Shown one piece after another: positions 18,978-26,562 of a DNA stretch of 64,000 nt. Position numbers and translations under genes: made by a program. The notes under the pieces were generated by a model. That model did no database searches. It was not told where the DNA came from and worked only from the letters and a program-made list of their open reading frames with translations. Numbering within the stretch: position 1 is the stretch's first letter; every line of letters starts with the position of its first letter. This stretch comes from Cellulosimicrobium composti. GTDB taxonomy: Bacteria > Actinomycetota > Actinomycetes > Actinomycetales > Cellulomonadaceae. Where the stretch lies: contig NZ_WMKA01000013.1 of the NCBI RefSeq assembly GCF_009711085.1, positions 19,082 through 83,081 of the forward strand, read 5' to 3'.

Positions 18978-19715
18978 ATGGGCTCTCCCCACCCGATCCG
19001 CGTGTTCCTGCTCGACGACCACGAGGTGGTCCGCCGCGGCGTCGCCGCGCTGCTCGAGGCGGCCGGCGACATCACCGTCGTCGGCGAGGCCGGCACCGCC
19101 GCGTCCGCCCTCGCGCGCATCAAGGCGACGCGACCCGACGTCGCGATCCTCGACGTGCGCCTGCCCGACGGCTCGGGCGTCGAGGTGTGCCGCGAGGTGC
19201 GCTCCGAGCTGCCCGAGGTCGGCTGCCTCATGCTCACGTCGTTCGCCGACGACGAGGCGCTGTTCCAGGCCGTGCTCGCGGGCGCTTCGGGGTACGTGCT
19301 CAAGCAGATCCACGGGTCCGACCTCGTCGGCGCCGTGCGCACGGTCGCCGCGGGCGGTTCGCTGCTCGACCCGGCCAGCACCGCGCGCGTGCTCGAGCGT
19401 CTGCGCCACGCCGCGGACGAGACGCCGGACCGGCTCGAGGGCCTGTCCCAGCAGGAGCGCCAGATCGTCGCGCTCATCGGCGAGGGCCTGACCAACCGCG
19501 AGATCGGCAAGCGCCTCTACCTCGCGGAGAAGACCGTCAAGAACTACGTGTCGCACGTCCTCGCGACGCTCGGGCTCCAGCGCCGCACCCAGGTCGCGGT
19601 GCTCGCGACCGAGCTGCGCCAGGAGGAGGCGTCGCGCCAGGGCACGGCCGGCGCTGCCGGGGCGAACGGGCCGGTGGGGGACCGGCGGCACGGTGGCGAG
19701 CCGCGACGCGCCTGA
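18978..19715 (+). CDS. DevR/NarL-type response regulator
   Basis: A 245-residue response regulator. The receiver domain (about 7-122) has the acidic pair in FLLDDHEVV, the phospho-acceptor Asp in VAILDVRLPDG, the Thr/Ser switch in MLTSF and the Lys in VLKQIHG. The LuxR-type helix-turn-helix is about 155-215 (LSQQERQIVALIGEGLTNREIGKRL...KTVKNYVSHVLATLGL). The overall layout and the KQIHG motif match DevR/DosR. The cognate kinase is probably the GAF protein at 20347-21522. DosR-like boxes lie just upstream, so autoregulation is likely. The C-terminal 25 residues are an unstructured tail. Confidence 0.9.
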   Translation: MGSPHPIRVFLLDDHEVVRRGVAALLEAAGDITVVGEAGTAASALARIKATRPDVAILDVRLPDGSGVEVCREVRSELPEVGCLMLTSFADDEALFQAVLAGASGYVLKQIHGSDLVGAVRTVAAGGSLLDPASTARVLERLRHAADETPDRLEGLSQQERQIVALIGEGLTNREIGKRLYLAEKTVKNYVSHVLATLGLQRRTQVAVLATELRQEEASRQGTAGAAGANGPVGDRRHGGEPRRA

Positions 19716-19808
19716 CGGCGCGCGGGGCGACCGGGCGTCGGGGTCCGAGGGCACGCCGTCGCACGGACCCGGGGCCGACGACGGCGGACCGGGCGGCCAC
19801 GCGGCGTC

Positions 19809-19822
19809 GGGACCTTCGGCAC
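19809..19822 (+). promoter_or_regulatory. degenerate DevR-like box before the FMN-binding gene
   Basis: TCGGGACCTTCGGCAC matches the left half and 10 of 14 positions of the GGGACTTTAGTCCC-type DosR consensus as I recall it. It ends 36 bp before the ATG at 19858. It is weaker than the boxes at 18902 and 23505. Confidence 0.35.
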
Positions 19823-19857
19823 TCCCGGATCTGACACCGCGGCGCGACGATGGCGGC

Positions 19858-20331
19858 ATGGACACAGTCGAGCGGGCCGGCACCGGGGCACCGGCGGGGG
19901 GCGCGGCGGCAGCGACGGTCGAGCGCCCGCGCGCGTCGGCGGGGCTCGCCGAGCTCACGCCCGAGGAGAGCTACGCGCTCGTCGCGACCGTGCCGGTGGG
20001 CCGCATCGTCTACACCGACCACGCGCTGCCGGCGATCCAGCCCGTGAACTTCGTGCTCGACGGCCCGGACGTCGTGTTCCGCACCGCCGAGGGGTCGAAG
20101 CTCGCGGTCGCCGCGAGCCGGGCGGTCGTCGCGTTCGAGGTCGACCAGTTCGACGCCGACGCGCGCTCGGGATGGTCCGTCGTGCTCGTGGGCCGCACGT
20201 TCGAGGTGACCGACCCGGTCGAGCGGGAGCGGCTGCTCGCGCTGCCCCTCGAGACGTTCGTGCCGGGCGTGCGCGACCGCGTGATCAAGGTCGTGCCGCG
20301 CATCGTCACGGGGCGCCGCATCGTCCGCTGA
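19858..20331 (+). CDS. pyridoxamine-5'-phosphate-oxidase-like FMN-binding protein
   Basis: A 157-residue protein with a split beta-barrel flavin-binding fold: LVATVPVGRIVYTDHALPAIQPVNFVLDG is the usual opening of actinobacterial PNPOx-like proteins (compare Rv0080 of the mycobacterial DosR regulon), followed by VVAFEVDQFDADARSGWSVVLVGR. The first 30 residues are a disordered Ala/Gly tail. It lies between the DevR-like and DevS-like genes, with a degenerate DevR box upstream, and ends 15 bp from the convergent kinase gene. True vitamin B6 activity is unlikely; a redox role is inferred. Confidence 0.85.
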   Translation: MDTVERAGTGAPAGGAAAATVERPRASAGLAELTPEESYALVATVPVGRIVYTDHALPAIQPVNFVLDGPDVVFRTAEGSKLAVAASRAVVAFEVDQFDADARSGWSVVLVGRTFEVTDPVERERLLALPLETFVPGVRDRVIKVVPRIVTGRRIVR

Positions 20332-20346
20332 CGGCGCGGCGTCGCG

Positions 20347-21522
20347 TCAGACGAGCGGGACCCACCACTCCAGGCGCGTACCGCCCTCCGGGAGCGCGGT
20401 CGCCGTGCTCGACCCGCCCAGCGCCGCGGCGCGCGCCTGCATGTTCCGCAGGCCCGAACGGCGCCCGCCGGGCTGGATCCCCACGCCGTCGTCCGTGACC
20501 GTCAGGCGCGCCTCGTGCGCCGTGACGGCCAGGTGCACGACGACGGTGCTCGCCTGCGCGTGCCGGGCCACGTTCGTCAGGGACTCGCCGAGCACCACGA
20601 CGAGCTGGTCCGCGACCTCCGCGGGCAGGCTCGGGCCGCCGTCGGACACGCCCGCGCCCGAGCCCTCCGACGAGACCTCGACGCTCACCTCCGGCGCGAA
20701 CCCGAGGACCGTCGTCGCCGCCTCCGCCTGCGCGCGGAACCGGTCCTCGATCGACGGCGCGTCCGGGTCGGTCGCGGTGTGCAGCGCGAAGATCGTCGAG
20801 CGGATCTGCCGGATCGTCTCGTCGAGGTCCGAGACGGTCTCCTCGATCCGGGTCCGGGCGTTCGGGTCCGTGACGAGCGGCTGCACGCTCATGAGCGTCA
20901 TGGCGGACGCGAACAGGCGTTGGATGACGACGTCGTGCAGGTCGCGGGCGATCCGGTCGCGGTCCTCCAGGACGCCGACCTGCTTCGCGCGCCCGTAGAG
21001 CCGCGCGTTCTCGATCGCGACGCCCGCCGCGGCCGCGAGCGCCACGACCGCCGCCTCGTCCTCCGCGGAGAACTCCTCGCGCGCGCCGCCCGGGCCCTGC
21101 TTGTCGGTGAGGTACAGGTTGCCGAACACCGTCTCGCGCACCCGCACCGGGACGCCGAGGAACGTGTGCATCGGCGGGTGGCCGTCGGGGAAGCCCGCCG
21201 AGCGCACGTCGTCCGCGATCTCCGGGACGCGGATCGGCGCCGGGTGGTCGATGAGCTCGCCGAGGAGACCCTCGCCGTGCGGCCAGTGGTCGATCGCGGC
21301 GACCTCGTCGTCCGACAGGCCCAGGGGGATGAACTGCGCGAGGCGCTCGCGCCCCGACGCGTCCAGCACGCCCAGCGCGCCGTACCGCGCGCCCGTGAGC
21401 TCCATCGCCGCCTCGACGATGCGCCGCAGGACCAGCGGGAGGTCGAGGTCGCTCGTCACCGCCACGACGGCGTCCAGCACACGCTGCCCGGCAGCGCTCG
21501 GCAGGTCGGTCGTTCCGCTCAC
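20347..21522 (-). CDS. DevS-type sensor histidine kinase with one GAF domain
   Basis: A 391-residue NarX/DevS-class kinase. A GAF domain (about 20-165) contains FLGVPVRVRETVFGNLYLTDK, characteristic of DevS/DosT proteins. The HisKA_3 phospho-acceptor His is in IARDLHDVVIQRLF (about 185-200), and the ATPase has GESLTNVARHAQAS, VTDDGVGI and SGLRNMQARAAALGG. Mycobacterial DevS/DosT have two GAF domains, the first binding haem; only one is seen here, so whether it senses haem gases or redox is open. The GTG at 21522 starts VSGTTDLPS. The likely partner is the response regulator at 18978. Confidence 0.9.
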   Translation of the reverse strand: MSGTTDLPSAAGQRVLDAVVAVTSDLDLPLVLRRIVEAAMELTGARYGALGVLDASGRERLAQFIPLGLSDDEVAAIDHWPHGEGLLGELIDHPAPIRVPEIADDVRSAGFPDGHPPMHTFLGVPVRVRETVFGNLYLTDKQGPGGAREEFSAEDEAAVVALAAAAGVAIENARLYGRAKQVGVLEDRDRIARDLHDVVIQRLFASAMTLMSVQPLVTDPNARTRIEETVSDLDETIRQIRSTIFALHTATDPDAPSIEDRFRAQAEAATTVLGFAPEVSVEVSSEGSGAGVSDGGPSLPAEVADQLVVVLGESLTNVARHAQASTVVVHLAVTAHEARLTVTDDGVGIQPGGRRSGLRNMQARAAALGGSSTATALPEGGTRLEWWVPLV

Positions 21523-21619
21523 CGCTGCAGTCTCCCAGACCCGGGGCGTCCCGCGGCAGCCGGGCACCACCGGGTGTGACGTGGACGACACCCCGTGCGC
21601 TATCGTGCGTCCACATCTC

Positions 21620-21633
21620 GGGACGTCCGTCGC
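21620..21633 (+). promoter_or_regulatory. possible DevR-like half-conserved box before the TPR gene
   Basis: GGGAC-GTCC-GTCGC matches 10 of 14 positions of the DosR consensus, about 90 bp before the TPR gene start. A TATCGT -10-like element lies about 16 bases before it. This is suggestive only. Confidence 0.25.
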
Positions 21634-21722
21634 CGTCCTGCCGTCGGTCGGCACACCGCACCGCCGGCCCGGCGCCCGGACCCCGGGCCGTCGACGCAGG
21701 GGCCGAAGGGACGCGGTGCCGC

Positions 21723-22592
21723 ATGCCGACCACCGACCGCAGCACGGAACCCACCACCGGGGCCGGACCGGCCTGGAGCAGCCCGCCCGACGCCGGCCCC
21801 GCGCCGCACGAGAGCGACCCCGGGGCGCCCGGCCCGGCCGCTGCCGCGACCGCGCTCGCCGACCTGCGCGCCGCCGTCGGGCACCTGCACCCCGACGACC
21901 CGACCGAGCTCGTCGCCATCGCCGACGACCTGTGCGCCCTCGGCAGCCCCGCCGCCGCCGTCCCGTTCTACGAGTCGGCCGTCGAGCACGGCGTGCCCGG
22001 CGCGGTGTACCGGCTGGGCGTCGCGCACCACGAGGCGGGCGACTCCGCCGAGGCGTTCCGGTGCTTCGAGCTCGCCGGCCTCGCGGGCGACGCGCTGGGG
22101 GCGTTCATGGCCGCGCAGGTCGCGAGCGAGCGCGGCGACCTGCACGCCGCGCGCCGGTGGTTCGAGCAGGCCCAGGACGTCGAGGGCGCCCCCGTGCGGC
22201 TCGCGCAGGTCCTCGCCGAGCTCGGCGAGCAGGACGCCGCCGACGACGTCCTCGCCGCGTCGTCCGGGCAGAGCTGGGAGTCCGCCGTCGAGCTCGTGCG
22301 CAGCGGTGCGCTCACGACCGAGGACGCCGTGGCGCTCCTGGAGGGCTGGGCGAGCGCCGGCGAGGTCCGCGTCGCGGCCGCGCTCGCGGACGTCTACGTG
22401 CGCGCCGGGCGCGGTCTCGACGCCGAGGACCTGCTCGAGCAGGCCGCGCTCGCGGGCGAGCCGACGGCGCGCACGAGCCTCGGCGTCCTGCGCCTGCGGG
22501 CCGGGCGCGTCGCCGAGGCGATGACGCTGTGGCACGACGCCGCCGCGCAGGGCGACCCGCAGGCGGCGGAGCTCCTGGCGCGCTTCGGCTGA
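21723..22592 (+). CDS. TPR/Sel1-like repeat protein
   Basis: A 289-residue soluble protein. A disordered Pro/Ala-rich head of about 45 residues is followed by helical repeats of 30-36 residues with TPR/Sel1 spacing: AVPFYESAVEHGVPGAVYRLGVAH, AFRCFELAGLAGDALGAF, ARRWFEQAQ and AEDLLEQAALAGEPTARTSLG. Such proteins are protein-binding scaffolds. It is divergent from the kinase, and the nearby DevR-like genes suggest a role in the same response. A pair of strong hairpins terminates it. Confidence 0.8.
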   Translation: MPTTDRSTEPTTGAGPAWSSPPDAGPAPHESDPGAPGPAAAATALADLRAAVGHLHPDDPTELVAIADDLCALGSPAAAVPFYESAVEHGVPGAVYRLGVAHHEAGDSAEAFRCFELAGLAGDALGAFMAAQVASERGDLHAARRWFEQAQDVEGAPVRLAQVLAELGEQDAADDVLAASSGQSWESAVELVRSGALTTEDAVALLEGWASAGEVRVAAALADVYVRAGRGLDAEDLLEQAALAGEPTARTSLGVLRLRAGRVAEAMTLWHDAAAQGDPQAAELLARFG

Positions 22593-22614
22593 GCGGAAGC
22601 CGCTCGTCCTGCGC

Positions 22615-22689
22615 GCCCTCCACGCAGAAGGGCGCCCGGCGGGCGACCGGCTCCGTCGAGCCGTGGTCGCCCTGCCGGGCGCAGAGGGC
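22615..22689 (+). terminator. long hairpin after the TPR gene
   Basis: A 17-bp arm at 22632-22648 pairs with 22665-22682, with one bulged T. GCCCTC/GAGGGC (22615-22620 and 22684-22689) adds an outer stem. Confidence 0.6.
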
Positions 22690-22727
22690 GGGACGTGCGG
22701 GTGGTCTCCCCACCGCCCGCACGTCCC
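22690..22727 (+). terminator. second hairpin with pyrimidine tail
   Basis: The 16-bp arm 22690-22705 (GGGACGTGCGGGTGGT) pairs with 22712-22727 with one mismatch. It is followed by CTCTTCCCCC, the nearest thing to a T-run here. It also faces the end of the convergent DoxX gene. Confidence 0.65.
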
Positions 22728-22828
22728 TCTTCCCCCGGGGAGCGACTCCCTGCTGCGACGGCCTCAGAATCGTCGCGCGGTACCGGTCGCTCCGGTGGGC
22801 CCGCCGCACACGGCGGGCGGTCCTGCGG

Positions 22829-23401
22829 TCAGACCAGCCAGGCGTTGTGCTGGACCAGCGGGAGCCGCTGCCAGGTCTTGCCCAGGCCGAGGACGCTGCC
22901 CGCACCGAGGAGGGTGAGGGCGATGATCGTCAGCGCCATCGTGATGTGGTCGTCGATGATCGGGTTGGTCACGAGCGGCAGCTCCGCGAGGTACATCAGC
23001 AGGAGCAGGGCGGTCGCGCTGACCGCCGCGACCCGCATGCCGATGCCGAGGATCAGCGCGAGCCCGATGCCGAGCAGGCCGACCATGAACAGCACGTCGA
23101 CGAACGCGTTGCCGGCGAGGTTCGCGAAGACGCCCGAGAACGTGCCCTCGAGGTTCGACAGGAACCCGGTGGTCGGGCTTCCTCCGTTGACCCAGGCCCG
23201 CTCCGCGGGGGTCGCGAACCCGAGCCCGAACGTCTTGTCGAGGAAGGCCCAGAGGAAGTAGAACCCGATCAGGATGCGCAGGACCCCGAGCACCACCTGC
23301 GTGGGCCGCGTGGCACGCTCCGCGAGGTTGACGGTCTCCGGCTCGGTGCCCTCGACCGTGGGGAGCGGCGCGTTGGCGTTCCGCTCGATCGTCCCCTTCA
23401 T
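22829..23401 (-). CDS. DoxX-family membrane protein
   Basis: A 190-residue protein of the DoxX/DoxD family with four transmembrane helices (ILIGFYFLWAFLDKTFGLGF; VLFMVGLLGIGLALILGIGM; ATALLLLMYLAEL; ITMALTIIALTLLGAGSVLGLG). Actinobacterial DoxX proteins associate with thiol and superoxide stress systems. The ATG at 23401 is favoured over the adjacent GTG at 23404 because GAGAGGGG sits 6-8 bases before the ATG. A perfect GGGAC-CTAG-GTCCC palindrome lies about 100 bp upstream, suggesting it belongs to the DevR-like regulon. Confidence 0.88.
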   Translation of the reverse strand: MKGTIERNANAPLPTVEGTEPETVNLAERATRPTQVVLGVLRILIGFYFLWAFLDKTFGLGFATPAERAWVNGGSPTTGFLSNLEGTFSGVFANLAGNAFVDVLFMVGLLGIGLALILGIGMRVAAVSATALLLLMYLAELPLVTNPIIDDHITMALTIIALTLLGAGSVLGLGKTWQRLPLVQHNAWLV

Positions 23402-23503
23402 CACTGTCCCCTCTCATCGACCCGGCCGGTGCGGCCGGGCTTCTTGAGACCAAGCAAACTCCTGTGGAGGAAGGGTGGACGTCGGGCGAAGGTCGCCGCC
23501 CGC

Positions 23504-23519
23504 GGGGACCTAGGTCCCC
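23504..23519. promoter_or_regulatory. perfect DevR/DosR-like palindrome
   Basis: GGGGACCTAGGTCCCC is a 16-bp perfect palindrome containing GGGAC-N4-GTCCC. It lies about 103 bp upstream of the DoxX ATG on the minus strand and 14 bp past the stop of the leftward lipoprotein gene. It is the best box of this type in the window. Confidence 0.6.
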
Positions 23520-23532
23520 GGTGCGGTGGCGG

Positions 23533-24051
23533 TCAGGAGCCGGTGGAACCGTCGAGCTCGGCGCGCAGCTCGTCGACGCGGGTGCGCAGCCGCTCGAGCG
23601 CGTCGCGGACCGCGGCGTCGGCGCCGGTGAGCGAGTCCGCGACCTCGCCGAGGCGGTCCGACGCGTCGTCGAGGGCGGCCTCCGCGTCCGCGAGGCGCTG
23701 CTGCGCCTCGGCGCGGGTGTCCTCGGTCGCCGTCGCGGCGTCGTCGGCGGCCGCACGCGCCTCCTCGGCCGCGTCCTGCGCCGCCGCGACGGCCTCCTCG
23801 GCGCGGGGGCGCGCGTCCTCGGACAGCGAGCCGATCTCGTCGGCGAGGGACCGCACGTCGTCCCCGATCGTCTCGGCCTGGGAGCGCGCGTCGTGGAGGA
23901 ACTGCTGGACCTGGTCGCCCGTGAGGGTGAACTCCGGCACGCTCACCGAGCCGTCCTCGGCGCAGCCCGCGAGCGCGACGACGGCGGCGAGGGCCGCGCC
24001 GAGCGCGAGCGTGCGGGACGGTGACCTGCGGCGACGCGTCGGGGTGCTCAT
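23533..24051 (-). CDS. coiled-coil lipoprotein
   Basis: A 172-residue lipoprotein: an Arg-rich n-region, hydrophobic stretch, and the lipobox ALAGC at about residue 30. The mature part begins with a VPEFTLTGDQVQQFLHDA segment, then about 120 residues of Ala/Glu/Asp/Arg heptads forming a long coiled coil. It is paralogous to the exported protein at 580-1080 through the VQQ...ETIGDD region. It is probably membrane-anchored and extracytoplasmic. It is divergent from the VanY-type peptidase, so a cell-envelope role is plausible but not shown. Confidence 0.82.
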   Translation of the reverse strand: MSTPTRRRRSPSRTLALGAALAAVVALAGCAEDGSVSVPEFTLTGDQVQQFLHDARSQAETIGDDVRSLADEIGSLSEDARPRAEEAVAAAQDAAEEARAAADDAATATEDTRAEAQQRLADAEAALDDASDRLGEVADSLTGADAAVRDALERLRTRVDELRAELDGSTGS

Positions 24052-24132
24052 GCAGGGATTGTCCCGCGCGAACATGAGACAGGGGTGAGAGCCCGGTGGA
24101 GGCGGTGTACGGTAAGCGGACGAGGGCACTGT

Positions 24133-24166
24133 GGCGTGCGGCACACCAGGAGGTGTGGTGCACGCC
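24133..24166 (+). promoter_or_regulatory. leader hairpin upstream of the VanY-type gene
   Basis: Arms 24133-24147 and 24152-24166 (15 bp, two mismatches) enclose a 4-base AGGA loop, 84 bp before the GTG at 24251. It could be a leader RNA hairpin or an operator; no riboswitch class is recognised. Confidence 0.35.
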
Positions 24167-24250
24167 CGTGACGTCGGTGCGCGACGACGCGCAGAACCGG
24201 CGCGCGGGGGCCGCAGGCCCGTGGTCGGGCACGAGGCACGGGAGCGAGCG

Positions 24251-26374
24251 GTGAGCACCACGGACGACGAGGGCGGCGCAGCGGTCGGCGCGCCCGAGAC
24301 GCCCGCGCCCGAGACACCTGCGCCCGAGGCGCCCGCGGCCGAGACGCCGAGCCCGCTCGGGCGCCGGGCCCGCGCCGTCTCGCACGTCCTCATCTCCTCC
24401 GCCCTCGCGATCACCCTCGCGGCCGCGCTCGCGGGCAGCGCCCAGCCGCGGCCCGGTGCGTCGTTCTTCGCCGAGGAGGCCGCCGGCGCGACGCAGGTCG
24501 CCGCCGTCTCGAGCACCCTCGGCGCCGGGCTCGACGAGGACCAGCAGCTCGACAGCGCGATCGAGGTCCTCGCGACGGCGAACGCGCTCGAGCAGAGCCA
24601 GGTCACCGCCCCCGTCGAGCAGGCGCGCGCCGAGCTCGGCATGCTCCTCGCGACGTACCTCGCGCAGCGCGACGCCGCGCGCCGCGTCCCGGTCCAGGTC
24701 GTCCCCGACGGCGGCCTCGACCTCGACGACCCGCTGGACGGCGGCGGCGTGCCCGAGCTCCCCGAGCCGCTCGACCCGGACGCCGACGGCGACGCCACCG
24801 ACACCGGCTCCGACGCCGGTTCCGGGAGCCGCGCCCGGACGACGGACCCCCAGGACGAGACCCGCTCGCCGACGCAGCAGCCCGCGACCGTGGACGCCGC
24901 GGGCGACGCGGACGCGGTCCGCACGTCCGCGCTGCGCGCCGCCCCGTCCCCGAGCCCGACGGGCGACCCGTCGCCCGACCCGTCCCCGAGCGGCTCCCCG
25001 TCGCCGGGCGTCTCGCCGTCCCCGGGCTCGACGCCCACGGACGAGGCGACGGACCCGGGCTCGGGAGCCACGACGCCGGGCGGCTCGCAGGTCCCGCCCG
25101 AGCGCGCGCTGCCCGAGGACGCGGTGCCCGCTCCCGACGGCGTCTCGCCGCAGGAGCTCGACGGCACGTCCGTCGAGCCGGAGCGGTCGGATGACAGCGG
25201 TGACGGCGACCACGCCGAGGACGACCACGCGCACGGCACCGTGACGCTCGAGGACGTCGTGACGTCGGCGACGCACCTCGCGAACCTGCTCGGCACGGAC
25301 CTCGTGCCGGTCGGCGTGATCCCGGCCGTGGGTCGTGGCGCGCCGCCCGCAGGGTCGACGCTCGCGGAGCGGCTCGCGGAGGTCGTCGAGCGGTACGCCG
25401 GCTCGACGGCGGAGTACCAGAACGGGCGCATCCCGCCCGAGGCGCTGTGCGAGCTCGACTTCGCGCCCGGCAAGACCCTGCGGTGCGACGCCGCGGTGCA
25501 GCTCGAGGCGCTCGCGGCCGAGTTCCACAAGGAGTTCGGCTACGCGCTGAAGATCACGGACGCCTACCGACCCTACGAGGACCAGGTGCGGCTCAAGGCC
25601 ATCAAGCCGTACCTCGCCGCCGTGCCCGGCACGTCGCAGCACGGGTGGGGCCTCGCGATCGACGTCGGCGGCAGCGTCCCGTCCGGCACGTCGCGCGAGT
25701 ACGTGTGGATGCGCATGCACGCGCCGGACTACGGGTGGGACAACCCCGCCTGGGCGCGCCCGAACGGCTCGAAGCCCGAGCCGTGGCACTTCGAGTTCTT
25801 CGCCGCCGGCAAGATGCCGACGCGCTACACGCCGTCCGAGAGCACGGCGCCGTCGACGCCGCAGCGGCCGTCGTCGCCGAGCACGCCGGCCCCCGCGCCC
25901 AAGCCGTCGCCGACCCAGCCGGCGAAGCCGACCGAACCGGCGAAGCCGACCACGCCCACGAACCCGACCACGCCCACGAACCCGACCACGCCCCCCGAGC
26001 CGACGCCGACGCCCCCTGCGACGGTCGCCGTGCCGGCCGGGCTCGTCGGGGGGACGCGGGCCGCGGCCGAGGCCGCGATCGCGAAGGCGGGACTCACGGT
26101 CAGCGTGACGACGAAGGCGGACGCCGCGAAGGCGGGCACCGTGCTCGCGGTGACGCCGGGCGCGGGTGCGCAGGTCGCGAAGGGCAGCACCGTGACGATC
26201 GTCGTCTCGACCGGCCCGGCGCCCGACCCGGAGCCCGAGCCCGAGCCGACGCCCGACCCGGAGCCCACGCCGGAGCCCGAGCCGACGCCGGACCCGACCG
26301 AGCCCGCCCCGGAGCCCACGGTCGCGCCGACGCAGGAGCCGACCGCCGACCCGACGGAGACGCCCGCCTCCTGA
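24251..26374 (+). CDS. VanY-type D-Ala-D-Ala carboxypeptidase with PASTA-like domain
   Basis: A 707-residue envelope enzyme. A cytoplasmic Pro/Glu/Thr repeat head (about 15-35) is followed by one membrane anchor (VLISSALAITLAAALAG, about 50-70), a helical segment, a long Pro/Ser/Asp linker, and the peptidase M15 (VanY) domain at about 370-520 with the Zn motifs SQHGWGLAIDVGG (His464) and PEPWHFEFF. After a PTNPTTPTNP-type wall-spanning linker, a single PASTA-like repeat (VAVPAGLVGGTRAAAEAAIAKAGL, about 595-660) could bind peptidoglycan. The C-terminus is a PEPEPT tail. It should trim peptidoglycan stem peptides outside the membrane. The GTG at 24251 is the first start after the leader hairpin. 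Confidence 0.88.
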   Translation: MSTTDDEGGAAVGAPETPAPETPAPEAPAAETPSPLGRRARAVSHVLISSALAITLAAALAGSAQPRPGASFFAEEAAGATQVAAVSSTLGAGLDEDQQLDSAIEVLATANALEQSQVTAPVEQARAELGMLLATYLAQRDAARRVPVQVVPDGGLDLDDPLDGGGVPELPEPLDPDADGDATDTGSDAGSGSRARTTDPQDETRSPTQQPATVDAAGDADAVRTSALRAAPSPSPTGDPSPDPSPSGSPSPGVSPSPGSTPTDEATDPGSGATTPGGSQVPPERALPEDAVPAPDGVSPQELDGTSVEPERSDDSGDGDHAEDDHAHGTVTLEDVVTSATHLANLLGTDLVPVGVIPAVGRGAPPAGSTLAERLAEVVERYAGSTAEYQNGRIPPEALCELDFAPGKTLRCDAAVQLEALAAEFHKEFGYALKITDAYRPYEDQVRLKAIKPYLAAVPGTSQHGWGLAIDVGGSVPSGTSREYVWMRMHAPDYGWDNPAWARPNGSKPEPWHFEFFAAGKMPTRYTPSESTAPSTPQRPSSPSTPAPAPKPSPTQPAKPTEPAKPTTPTNPTTPTNPTTPPEPTPTPPATVAVPAGLVGGTRAAAEAAIAKAGLTVSVTTKADAAKAGTVLAVTPGAGAQVAKGSTVTIVVSTGPAPDPEPEPEPTPDPEPTPEPEPTPDPTEPAPEPTVAPTQEPTADPTETPAS

Positions 26375-26562
26375 CGCGGCCCGGCGGACGTCGCGCGCGC
26401 CCGCCGAAAAAGCCGTGCGCGCGACCGACCACGGGCGTAGCGTCGTCGGCGATGTGATCCTCACCTGCCCCGACCGCTCCGTCCCGTCGAGCCCGTCGTC
26501 GTGGCCCCGCGCCGTCCCCGGCGCGCGCGTGCCGCCCGGGCGCCCTGGTAGGTGATCACCCC
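26375..26562. other. intergenic gap between VanY-type and ABC-F genes
   Basis: This 188-bp gap contains a short AAAAAG stretch at about 26406 but no convincing long hairpin. It probably holds the ABC-F promoter. Nothing else is supported. Confidence 0.4.

Noticed and set aside
18960-19510. Leftward serine/arginine-rich frame under the response regulator
   Set aside because: Antisense shadow; the forward frame has full receiver and LuxR motifs.
24131-24250. Upstream extension of the VanY-type protein starting at 24131
   Set aside because: The extension would be translated through the leader hairpin and has no protein character; the GTG at 24251 is a better start.
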